Part shown: in pieces, positions 1 to 7,019 of the stretch
How the letters are laid out: each line of letters starts with the position of its first letter
How positions within the stretch are numbered: position 1 is the stretch's first letter
Assembly: GCA_021780285.1 (NCBI GenBank)
Contig: JAJXZA010000302.1
Location: 1 to 8,459 of the forward strand
DNA from: Planctomycetota bacterium
Lineage (GTDB): Bacteria > Planctomycetota > Phycisphaerae > WQYP01
DNA length: 8,459 bases
Reading direction: 5' to 3'
Notes under the pieces: generated by a model
Seen by the model: only the letters and a program-made list of their open reading frames with translations
The model's database searches: none
What the model was told of the DNA's origin: nothing
Position numbers and translations under genes: made by a program

Positions 1-63
1 CTTTAAGACACCAACTTACAACAAATTGGCACCGCTGCAGCCTTCGACGCCATACGCCAATAC

Positions 64-79
64 AATTTTGTGAATTTTG
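64..79. repeat. 7-bp tandem direct repeat upstream of the NuoL-like gene
   Basis: AATTTTG occurs at 64-70 and again at 73-79, a 9-base period with a 2-base spacer. It lies about 45 bases upstream of the candidate -35 box. It could be half of a regulator site, but an AT-rich 7-mer pair can arise by chance. The repeat is certain; the role is only a possibility. Confidence 0.3.
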
Positions 80-125
80 AGGACGAGACAACGCAACCGG
101 CTCCGATTTGCCGGCTGAAATAGTC

Positions 126-154
126 TGGCCACTACTTCGTTTTGCGGTTAAAAT
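126..154 (+). promoter_or_regulatory. Candidate sigma70-type promoter for the NuoL/NuoM-like gene pair
   Basis: A TGGCCA hexamer at 126-131 (4 of 6 matches to TTGACA) is followed after 17 bases by TAAAAT at 149-154 (5 of 6 matches to TATAAT). Transcription would start near 161 and leave about 64 bases before the preferred ATG at 225. The rest of the stretch from 1 to 224 shows no convincing gene. Assigned by eye from consensus spacing only, and the organism's sigma factor preferences are unknown. Confidence 0.35.
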
Positions 155-224
155 CCACTTAAAGTCGGCTGTCGCAAGCCGGAAACGAGTTAAGGGCGTG
201 TCCTTAAGCTCCAACCGAGGCTCC

Positions 225-2357
225 ATGACGCACATTGCAAAACTACTTTCGTTGGCGGCGGCTCTGCCGCTCGTAACGTTCATGATCCTCTTTGCCGCGC
301 CCGAGCGCATCCGGCGCATTGCGCCCTATCTGCCGCTGCTTGCTGTCCTCATTGGCCTGGCACTGGCCATTTTGTCACTGGCCTACCAGTTGAACCCATC
401 CGTTACCTCGCCGGTCGGCGCGCAAACAGTAAGCGTGCCTTGGCTATCCCCTCTCACGTCGGCGACTGGGCCTCATGCGGCCGCTGCACGCAGCTTGGAA
501 CCCCACCAACGACGTTGGCGCCTCACCTTCGGCATTGCCACAGATTCAATAGCCGTCATCTTCTTCTCGCTCATCTTGCTGCTCGGAGTGGCAATCCACG
601 TTTTTTCTATGGGCTATTTGCCTCAGCCGCGTACCGGGCCCCTGTTGTATTCTCTGCTTAGCATGCTTGGATTCAGCCTGCTTGCCGCTGTTATCTCCAG
701 TAATCTGCTGGAAATGATCATCTTCTGGGGCCTCGGAGCATTGTGCATTTACCTGGTTTGCGAGATTGCGACACCTCGCGACGCGGCCCGGCGCCTTGGA
801 GCAAGTCACTTTTTTCTGATGTTGCTTCTTGCGGGCCTGTTGGCTGTTGCTGGTTGTGCGATGCTGGCAGTACACGGCGGTTTGGCGATGCTGGACATGT
901 TCAATCATGAGGGACACCGTTCGCTGGCAATATCGCTTATGCAGTTGGTTCAGACGTCAACTCCCGTCGGCTTGCTGCACTATCACGCCCCACACCTTTT
1001 CTGGGGGTTTGACTGGCTCAATTGCAGTGGATTATTGTTTGTGGCGGCGGCCGCCGGCCTCTCGGCGCAATTTCCATTTCAGTTCTGGCCGGCTGAGTCG
1101 GTTGATGCGCCCGCCCCCTTCAATGCGATTCTGCAGGGAGCAATGGTGTCCGGCGCGGGCGCTTTTCTATTGGCGCGGGTGTATCCCTTGCTCGCGCTCG
1201 ATGTACGCCTGGTGCTTGCCATCATCGGCTGTGCGAGCCTCGTGACAGGGCTGCTGTCAGCCTTAGCACAGAGCGATCTGAAAAAGGTACTCTGCTGGAC
1301 TTCCTTGGCGATGAGTGGGTTTACTTTTCTGCTCTTTGGGGTCGGCGATTACAGCGCCGCCCTGCTTTATGCGATCATCAACACTGTCGCCTTTGCCGGG
1401 TTGTTTCTTTGCGCCGGCTCTACGCTCAACTCCACACGCGGCGAGCGCGACCTTCGACGACTTGGCGGCCTGGCCCGACGCATCCCGATCACCGCGGGGC
1501 TTTCGCTTATAATTGTCATGGTCTTAACCGGCGCCATCTATCTTGCCGGAGGACTCTCGGTTCCGCCCGGATTCACGGCTCTGTACGATTACGCATCTGC
1601 CATGGGACGCTATGGTTGGTTGCTTTTCTGGCTCCCGGTGTGCGCCTGGATTTTGCTCTCTGTGGTGTTATGGCGATGGTGGTGGCTGATTTTTGGCGGT
1701 CAAAGTCGCAATCCCGGAACCGGGGACATCGCCGGTGATTCGGCAAAGCTGACGCTGCCTTTACTTGTGGTGGCAACTTTGGCGGTGTTTATAAGCCATC
1801 CTGTCGTGGAAATTAAGACCATTCTCGCCCGGTCCGCGCCGGAGCAGATGCTCGCACCGCCGCCCCATCACGGGGGACATTCAATCGGATTGGCAGTGCT
1901 CGCCAACGTTAAATGGGCGTTTGTATTGGGGCCGATCGCGATCATTTCAATATATGCCGGAGGCCTTGCGCTGGCCGACAAAATCCGCCGCTTTCCAGGG
2001 GTCAATTTACTGTATATGTGGCTCTACCGAGGCATGTTTTTTAGGGAGATTGCCGAAACAATTATCGCCGGCGGTGCGGCACTCGCTGCACGCATTACCG
2101 CATTTGTTGACCGGCTCCTTTTGAACTGGTTACTTATGATTATTGCGCTCGGATTTCGCAGCATTGGGTTGATGCTATCAACCTTGGACGCACGGCTTAC
2201 GGGGCCAATGACCGATCCGGCGTGCATGGCCGTCGGCAACTCGGCGCCGCGCGTACTGGCAACCAAGAAAGACTGGCGTCGCATCGTCCTTGTAATTATG
2301 CTCACAGCGTTTATCCTCGCGGCGGTTATGCTCTACGCCCACAGGACGGGCTGGTAA
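225..2357 (+). CDS. NuoL-like (complex I antiporter-type) membrane subunit lacking the canonical proton-path residues
   Basis: A 710-residue, very hydrophobic protein of the NuoL branch of the NADH-quinone oxidoreductase/Mrp antiporter superfamily, expected in the inner membrane. Family landmarks are the segment around residues 105-130 (TDSIAV then IHVFSMGYL), NLL..FW..GALC at 160-174, SAQFPFQFW at 280-288, the DLKKVL motif at 351-356, an RRLGG motif at 411-415, and a C-terminal amphipathic stretch (about 600-658) before a last transmembrane helix (687-705) that resembles the NuoL lateral helix. The usual catalytic positions are replaced: TM5 Glu is Gly169, TM7 Lys is Leu279, TM8 His is Gln304, TM11 Lys is Phe390, and TM12 has no Lys. 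The ATG at 225 is preferred over a TTG at 108 because the protein then begins directly at the first hydrophobic helix and GAGG lies at 217-220, although the 4-base spacing is short. Slightly longer than E. coli NuoL (about 613 residues). The family is clear; whether it is part of complex I is not. Confidence 0.88.
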   Translation: MTHIAKLLSLAAALPLVTFMILFAAPERIRRIAPYLPLLAVLIGLALAILSLAYQLNPSVTSPVGAQTVSVPWLSPLTSATGPHAAAARSLEPHQRRWRLTFGIATDSIAVIFFSLILLLGVAIHVFSMGYLPQPRTGPLLYSLLSMLGFSLLAAVISSNLLEMIIFWGLGALCIYLVCEIATPRDAARRLGASHFFLMLLLAGLLAVAGCAMLAVHGGLAMLDMFNHEGHRSLAISLMQLVQTSTPVGLLHYHAPHLFWGFDWLNCSGLLFVAAAAGLSAQFPFQFWPAESVDAPAPFNAILQGAMVSGAGAFLLARVYPLLALDVRLVLAIIGCASLVTGLLSALAQSDLKKVLCWTSLAMSGFTFLLFGVGDYSAALLYAIINTVAFAGLFLCAGSTLNSTRGERDLRRLGGLARRIPITAGLSLIIVMVLTGAIYLAGGLSVPPGFTALYDYASAMGRYGWLLFWLPVCAWILLSVVLWRWWWLIFGGQSRNPGTGDIAGDSAKLTLPLLVVATLAVFISHPVVEIKTILARSAPEQMLAPPPHHGGHSIGLAVLANVKWAFVLGPIAIISIYAGGLALADKIRRFPGVNLLYMWLYRGMFFREIAETIIAGGAALAARITAFVDRLLLNWLLMIIALGFRSIGLMLSTLDARLTGPMTDPACMAVGNSAPRVLATKKDWRRIVLVIMLTAFILAAVMLYAHRTGW

Positions 2358-2401
2358 GCGGAGCCGACGGCAGTTGGACTGCCATGCGGCCCGCAGGTTT
2401 T

Positions 2402-2405
2402 GAGG
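2402..2405 (+). promoter_or_regulatory. Ribosome binding site choosing the TTG start of the NuoM-like gene
   Basis: GAGG at 2402-2405 stands 9 bases before the TTG at 2415. The alternative TTG at 2400 has only a GCAGG ending at 2397, which is too close to serve it. No ATG occurs in frame near the expected N-terminus. Confidence 0.45.
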
Positions 2406-2414
2406 CAGATAACG

Positions 2415-4001
2415 TTGGTTCACTTTTACGGTTCAAGTTCCATTCTAACTTGCCTTATCCTGTTGCCGGTTATTGGCAGCCTCATGCTGCTTCTGGTTCC
2501 GAGCGACAAACTGCGGCTCATTCGGTGGAGCGCATTAACGGTTCTGGCTGGAATGCTGGCCGTGGCCGTGGCCGGCGCATGTTTGTTTCGATGGGCTTTA
2601 CCGGCAACGCATGACGTTTTTCAACTTCAACAAAAACTTCTATGGATTCCCGCGCTTAATATGCATTACTTCGTCGGAGTGGATAATTTATCCATGCCGG
2701 CGGTATTGCTCGTCGCGCTTTTAGCTTTCATCTCCGGCGTTGCCAGTTTCGGTCTGACCCAAGAAAGCAAAACTTACTATATCCTGCTGATTCTCACGGC
2801 CGGCGCGCTTATTGGTGCGATCGTCTCGCTTGATTTGTTATTGCTTGCCGCATTTCTGCAGATATTTACGCTAAGCGGCTATACCGCGGTAAGTTTGCTT
2901 GGCGGGACACGTCGGCACACGGCCGGTCTAAAATTTAACCTCTTTGGCTTCGCAGGAACCTTGGCGCTGTTATGTGGAACCTTGGTGATTTCTCACGATA
3001 CGCGCGGCCTGCCGGGGCTGCCGCATGGAACCGTGGACATCGTCACGCTCGCAACGCACCCTCAACTCCTTCGGGCCGCGGCAGGCTCGCATACCGCCGA
3101 GATTGTTTTCTGGCTGCTTCTAGCAGGCTTTGCCATACGACTGCCCGGTGTCGTGCTGCACCTGTGGCTTCCCGAAATCAGCGTTGAGTCGCCCGCTCCA
3201 TTTGCAATGTTGATCATGGCTGGTTCCCTGGTGGCGGGCGCATACGGTCTGCTGCGTGTGGTATATCCATTGTTTGCAGACCAAGCGTTCATTTATCGTC
3301 CGCTCATTTGTGACATTGCCGTCATCGGAATTGTATACGGTGGACTATGTGCGTTAGCCCAGACAGATATCAAGAGACTTATTGCTTATTGGCTTCTATC
3401 GCAAGCCAGTTATGTAGTGCTGGGAATTGCCTTGCTGAACGCCCTGAGTATCCAAGGTGCGATTCTACAGCTTTTTGGCTTGGCCATCGCAACGCCTCTG
3501 CTCCTATGGGTGGCTCACGCTATTGAGCAACGGGCGCACCATACAGATTTGTCGCGCCTTGGAGGTTTAGCAACACAACTGCCCGACCTGTTCCGCTTTT
3601 CAATCATCGGATTTTTTGCCGCACTGGGTGCGCCCGGCCTTAGTTTGTTTTTCGGCCAGGTGCTCATTCTCTTTGGCGGGTTTACAGCCATCAGTGGTGG
3701 AGCGGCAGGTTCGCCGGGCATTGCTTCCTGGCAGCACACAGGCCTGCTGGTTCTCGTAATCGCTTTGGCGATGGCGATGGTGACCGCAGGCTACATACTC
3801 TGGGCCATGGAGCGCATATTCATGGGGCCATCCCGGCCCGAATTCAATCATTTTGTCAGGCTTAGCTTTCAAGAGCGATGCGTGATGCTCTTGCCCGTGC
3901 TAGGTATCATAGCCTTGGGCATAGCGCCCACCATCGTGGTGTTGACCCCCATGCGGCCGGCTATTGAGCAACTTTTGCGGGCCTTAGCCGGCGCCAACTG
4001 A
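2415..4001 (+). CDS. NuoM-like (complex I antiporter-type) membrane subunit lacking the canonical proton-path residues
   Basis: A 528-residue polytopic membrane protein of the NuoM branch, close to the family's usual length of about 500. NuoM hallmarks, numbered from the TTG at 2415: LLWIPALNMHYFVGVDNLS (75-93), LHLWLPE (248-254), GAYGLLR (275-281), the DIKRLIAY motif (318-325), LGAPG (404-408) and YILWAMERIFMGP (460-472). TM5 Glu is Gln149, TM7 Lys is Arg242, TM8 Lys is absent (Val273/Ala274), the two TM10/TM11 His positions are Gln330 and Leu356, and TM12 Glu is Gln415. There is no lysine from 174 to 319 and no glutamate from 118 to 228 or 372 to 465. It follows the NuoL-like gene by 57 bases in the same frame, so the two probably form one operon and one complex. 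The start could instead be the TTG at 2400. No nuoN follows. NuoM identity is firm; the biochemical role is not. Confidence 0.87.
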   Translation: MVHFYGSSSILTCLILLPVIGSLMLLLVPSDKLRLIRWSALTVLAGMLAVAVAGACLFRWALPATHDVFQLQQKLLWIPALNMHYFVGVDNLSMPAVLLVALLAFISGVASFGLTQESKTYYILLILTAGALIGAIVSLDLLLLAAFLQIFTLSGYTAVSLLGGTRRHTAGLKFNLFGFAGTLALLCGTLVISHDTRGLPGLPHGTVDIVTLATHPQLLRAAAGSHTAEIVFWLLLAGFAIRLPGVVLHLWLPEISVESPAPFAMLIMAGSLVAGAYGLLRVVYPLFADQAFIYRPLICDIAVIGIVYGGLCALAQTDIKRLIAYWLLSQASYVVLGIALLNALSIQGAILQLFGLAIATPLLLWVAHAIEQRAHHTDLSRLGGLATQLPDLFRFSIIGFFAALGAPGLSLFFGQVLILFGGFTAISGGAAGSPGIASWQHTGLLVLVIALAMAMVTAGYILWAMERIFMGPSRPEFNHFVRLSFQERCVMLLPVLGIIALGIAPTIVVLTPMRPAIEQLLRALAGAN

Positions 4002-4007
4002 TGGCGC
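3991..4007. terminator. Small hairpin over the NuoM-like stop codon, between convergent genes
   Basis: GCGCCA at 3991-3996 pairs perfectly with TGGCGC at 4002-4007 around a five-base loop that contains part of the stop codon. It sits at the meeting point of two convergent genes, where a bidirectional terminator would be useful. No T-run follows on either strand, so it is not a classical intrinsic terminator. A 10-base direct repeat (CTTAGCCGGC at 3983-3992 and 4023-4032) flanks it. Confidence 0.22.
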
Positions 4008-4023
4008 GTTCACCAACAACGGC

Positions 4024-5157
4024 TTAGCCGGCTTGCGGCGGCGGCAACTCTGTAATGAATTCCTGAAGTTGGGCCGCGCTGGGACTAATGCCCGTGCGGA
4101 CGTAGAAGCCGCTGGTCGCCGTTCCCATGCAAAGCGATTCCGCCTGGGTCAAGCCCAGCACCTGTCCGGCTATAAAGCCGGCATTGAAGTGGTCGCCTGC
4201 GCCTGTGCTTATTCTGGGCTGCTTCACAAAAGGACCGGCAAACCACGCACACTCTTCCGCTGATGCGGCGGCAGCTCCAAACCGCGGATGGATCACCACC
4301 GTTCGCAATTTTAGATGCTTCTGTATGCCCGCAGCAAGGTTTTCAATGTCATGGTCCTTTTCACCACCGGCCGGCAGTCCCAGCACGCCCGCCACCTGAA
4401 CTGCTTCCTTGAGGTTCAGGCCCAGCACCACGCCCAGGTGCTCCTGCATTTGCTCAAGCATCACCAGAGCGGACTTGAGATCCTCGCGTGTCCGCTTTTC
4501 GGGATCCGCCAAATCAACAAACAGTAAGCGCGACCTGGCGGGCGTTTGCAGAATAATCTCGTTGAGCATGTGTGACCATATTTCATTCATGAAAGGCAGC
4601 ATGGTCCAATTGACGGTGCCAATAAGCTGGGCCGCCGAGACAATATCGGTCAGACGATCACGACCGACCCGCGTCACCACATTATCCCAGTTTATTTCAG
4701 TGGTCGGCGTAAGCTTACCGAGCATCAGCTTGCCGTCGTCAAATTCGAGTGCATCCGTATGGCACGCTTCGCCAATGCTTATGACCCGCGAGCGCCCTGC
4801 CAGCTCGCGAAACACCGGATGCACCTCCGGATATCCCAAGTTGCCGATATAAATAACACTCAGGCCGATCGCCGCCAGCGCATTGGCCATAATGGGGCCA
4901 TTGCCGCCCAGCTTCTGCTGCGCCACAACAAGCTCATAATTCGAGCTTTGTCCCGCCGCAGCTGTAATCCGGGAGCCAAACTCCCCGATCGTCCGTAAGC
5001 GATCATAAGACATGGCGGTGTGCCTCTTGGCCACCACTTCGATAATTTCGTCCACAAAGCCATCGAACCCGATGACGGCGTTAACGGCCGCCGGGTTGGC
5101 TTGGACGATCCGTTGCGCCGTGGATTTGCATAATTCCGATCGTGTTGCTGTAGCCAT
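4024..5157 (-). CDS. PfkB/ribokinase-family kinase, substrate unknown
   Basis: A 377-residue cytosolic kinase of the PfkB (ribokinase) family, which transfers phosphate from a nucleotide to a sugar, nucleoside or related hydroxyl. The fold signatures appear in order: a substrate-side GFDGFVD at residues 30-36, a glycine-rich GGNGPIMANALAAIG at 84-98 (PfkB signature 1 region), an NLKE at 248-251 matching the NxxE magnesium motif, and STGAGDHFNAGF at 317-328 (PfkB signature 2) with Asp322 as the catalytic base. All key residues are present, so an active enzyme is expected. The start ATG is supported by AGAGGA (complement of 5162-5167) 4 bases upstream. It is somewhat longer than typical ribokinases (about 310), and the GFDGFVD form of the N-terminal motif is not one I can tie to ribokinase, fructokinase or adenosine kinase. 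It lies downstream of nadE on the same strand, but the 171-base gap argues against tight co-transcription. Confidence 0.85.
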   Translation of the reverse strand: MATATRSELCKSTAQRIVQANPAAVNAVIGFDGFVDEIIEVVAKRHTAMSYDRLRTIGEFGSRITAAAGQSSNYELVVAQQKLGGNGPIMANALAAIGLSVIYIGNLGYPEVHPVFRELAGRSRVISIGEACHTDALEFDDGKLMLGKLTPTTEINWDNVVTRVGRDRLTDIVSAAQLIGTVNWTMLPFMNEIWSHMLNEIILQTPARSRLLFVDLADPEKRTREDLKSALVMLEQMQEHLGVVLGLNLKEAVQVAGVLGLPAGGEKDHDIENLAAGIQKHLKLRTVVIHPRFGAAAASAEECAWFAGPFVKQPRISTGAGDHFNAGFIAGQVLGLTQAESLCMGTATSGFYVRTGISPSAAQLQEFITELPPPQAG

Positions 5158-5226
5158 AAGTTCCTCTAAAAAGCACCCGTGGCAAGCACCCTATCTGGGC
5201 CTCTCTGCCTCGAATGTAGTGATGCA

Positions 5227-5255
5227 AGAATACTCTCTCATCTGCATTGAGCCAA
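5227..5255 (-). promoter_or_regulatory. Candidate sigma70-type promoter for the PfkB-family kinase
   Basis: Read on the minus strand, TTGGCT (complement of 5250-5255) is followed after 17 bases by TATTCT (complement of 5227-5232), with 4 of 6 matches to each consensus box. Transcription would begin near 5220 and leave a leader of about 60 bases before the kinase ATG at 5157. It lies in the 171-base gap after nadE and supports independent transcription of the kinase. Judged by eye only. Confidence 0.33.
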
Positions 5256-5328
5256 ACTAATGCGAGCCTGTAATTGTTGATTCTACGCCTTATGTCGGCC
5301 GTAGGCCCTTCTATACCAGCCGGGTGCC

Positions 5329-6999
5329 TTAGCCGATCACCAGCGGACGATAGCGCTGGGCGATCGGCATGCGGCGACCAAAACCAAAGGCACGCGACGT
5401 AACCTTTAACCCCGGGGGCATTTGCTTGCGCTTATACTCGTTGGCGTCTACCATTTGAATGACCCGCCGCACCGTTGGTTCATCAAAACCCGCGGCAACA
5501 ATATTTTGGGCTGACTGTTCAAGCTCCACATAGCGCTCCAGGATCGCATCAAGAACTGAATACGGCGGCAGGGAGTCTTGGTCTGTCTGATTGGGGCGAA
5601 GCTCCGCGCTGGGAGCCTTTTTCAGCGAGCTTTCTGGAATGGGGGCTTGCCGCCCTGCTTTCACCCATTGTCGGTTGATTTCATGCGCCAGCGGATAGAC
5701 CATCGTTTTGGGCACGTCGCTGATCACCGCAAGACCGCCGCACATATCCCCATAGAGCGTACAGTAACCCGTGGCTATTTCACTCTTATTACCTGTGGTG
5801 AGCAGAAGGTATCCGAATTTATTGGACAACGCCATGAGGATGTTTCCGCGTAGCCGCGCCTGAATGTTCTCTTCCGCAAGCCCGGTTTGCGTTCCCTTAA
5901 ATATCCCCTCCAACGTGTGCTCCATGGCGTGATGCGCCTCCTCAATAGGTATGATATCCAGCTTTATCGCCAGAGCTTCGGCGAGCTGACGTGCATCCAC
6001 GAGGCTTTGTTCGCTGTTGTATCGTGAAGGCAGTGCCACGCCCAACACATTCAGAGGACCTAATGCTTCAACAGCGATAGCCGCCACCACCGCGGAGTCA
6101 ATGCCGCCTGAAAGCCCAAGAACAACCTTGGCAAACCCGCATTTGCCGGCATAGTCCCGAAGCCCCATCACCAGCGCCGCATGCAGCGACTCTATGCCTT
6201 GGCGGGGTTCAAGCAACTCCTGGTTCGTGTCCCGAGCAGGAAGGTCAAAAGTTACAATATCTTCCTCAAAATCCTTCGCTTGCGCCAACATGCGGCCGTT
6301 GGCATCCACCGCCATTGAGTTGCCGTCAAAAATAAGCTCATCATTTGCGCCAACCTGATTGACATATACCACCGGCAGCTTCCAACGCTGCGCCTGGTGA
6401 GCGATGAGCTTGCGGCGGAAGGCATTTTTTCCCATGACATACGGCGATGCACTCAAGTTGACCAGCATGTCGGCGCCGGCCTCGGCCATTCGTGCCACTG
6501 GATTAACCGGATACAGTTGCCGCGCCACAACCTGCTCGTCATTCCACAAGTCCTCGCAGATGGAGACCCCGATCTTATGATTCTCGAATGGAACAATTTG
6601 CAATTGCGGTGCCGGCTCAAAGTAGCGAGTCTCATCAAAAACATCGTAGGTTGGCAGGAGGCTCTTATACCCTTTAGCAATGATCGCTCCATCCCGTAAA
6701 AATGCCGCTGCGTTGCGCAGAGTTCTGCCCACAGCCGCCGTATTCTGCTCCACAAAACCCACCAGTGCCGTGATGCCCGCACATTGCCGGGAAATGTGAT
6801 CTATCGCTGCCGCCATCTGCTCCAGTACCACCGGCTTTAGCAGCAAGTCTCTTGGTGGATACCCAATTACCGCCAGTTCCGAAAATATGACCAGGCCGGC
6901 GCCCTGTTCCTTGGCTGTTGCAATGGCATGGAGAATATTTTGGGTATTACCCGCAATATCACCCACGACCGGATTTAGTTGAGCCATTGCAATTCGCAT
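5329..6999 (-). CDS. nadE: Glutamine-dependent NAD+ synthetase
   Basis: A 556-residue two-domain enzyme that makes NAD+ from deamido-NAD+, ATP and glutamine, the last step of NAD biosynthesis, in the cytosol. The N-terminal nitrilase-type glutaminase domain (about 1-255) carries the catalytic triad: Glu41 in FSELAVIGYPPRDLLL, Lys112 in KGYKSLLPTYDVFDETRYF, and Cys148 in SICEDLW. It releases ammonia for the C-terminal synthetase domain (about 270-556). That domain has the pyrophosphatase P-loop SGGIDS at 297-302, TTGNKSEIATGY at 401-412, the Mg/nucleotide region around YGDMCGGLAVISDVPK at 416-431, and AELRPNQTDQDSLPPY at 465-480. The length is standard for bacterial glutamine-type NadE. The ATG is supported by AGGGG (complement of 7007-7011) 7 bases upstream. 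All catalytic residues are present. It is transcribed alone or with the upstream ketosynthase across a 156-base gap that holds a candidate promoter and leader structure. Confidence 0.97.
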   Translation of the reverse strand: MRIAMAQLNPVVGDIAGNTQNILHAIATAKEQGAGLVIFSELAVIGYPPRDLLLKPVVLEQMAAAIDHISRQCAGITALVGFVEQNTAAVGRTLRNAAAFLRDGAIIAKGYKSLLPTYDVFDETRYFEPAPQLQIVPFENHKIGVSICEDLWNDEQVVARQLYPVNPVARMAEAGADMLVNLSASPYVMGKNAFRRKLIAHQAQRWKLPVVYVNQVGANDELIFDGNSMAVDANGRMLAQAKDFEEDIVTFDLPARDTNQELLEPRQGIESLHAALVMGLRDYAGKCGFAKVVLGLSGGIDSAVVAAIAVEALGPLNVLGVALPSRYNSEQSLVDARQLAEALAIKLDIIPIEEAHHAMEHTLEGIFKGTQTGLAEENIQARLRGNILMALSNKFGYLLLTTGNKSEIATGYCTLYGDMCGGLAVISDVPKTMVYPLAHEINRQWVKAGRQAPIPESSLKKAPSAELRPNQTDQDSLPPYSVLDAILERYVELEQSAQNIVAAGFDEPTVRRVIQMVDANEYKRKQMPPGLKVTSRAFGFGRRMPIAQRYRPLVIG

Positions 7000-7019
7000 G
7001 AACTTACCCCTGTATTACA

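Noticed and set aside
2..73. Open frame from the window edge to a TGA at 71-73, possible tail of an upstream gene
   Set aside because: Only 23 codons, with no recognisable motif, and no better than the other frames over the same bases. It cannot be supported.
108..224. Upstream extension of the NuoL-like frame from a TTG at 108
   Set aside because: It adds 39 basic, non-membrane residues before the first helix, no Shine-Dalgarno stands at a useful distance from the TTG, and the candidate promoter lies inside it. The ATG at 225 fits the family better.
546..917. 123-codon antisense frame within the NuoL-like gene
   Set aside because: A Gln/Lys/Arg/His-rich reading on the strand opposite transmembrane coding sequence, with no domain; a shadow frame.
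829..1245. 138-codon overlapping frame on the same strand as the NuoL-like gene
   Set aside because: Its Arg/Trp/Cys-rich composition is typical of an out-of-frame reading of hydrophobic codons; it lies fully inside a well-supported gene.
225..4001. Mrp-type Na+/H+ antiporter (MrpA/MrpD) identity for the membrane pair
   Set aside because: Motifs match NuoL and NuoM more closely, the first protein appears to have the NuoL lateral-helix tail and no MrpB-type extension, and no other small mrp genes are present.
225..4001. Pseudogene decay as the explanation for missing proton-path residues
   Set aside because: Both frames are full length without frameshifts or internal stops, non-catalytic family motifs are kept, and several replacements are shape-preserving.
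4409..4852. 147-codon frame opposite the PfkB-family kinase
   Set aside because: Ser/Arg-rich with no motif, fully antisense to a gene with intact catalytic motifs.
5297..5307. GGCC-GTA-GGCC hairpin just after the nadE stop as a terminator
   Set aside because: Only four base pairs and no T-run on the transcribed strand; too weak to call.
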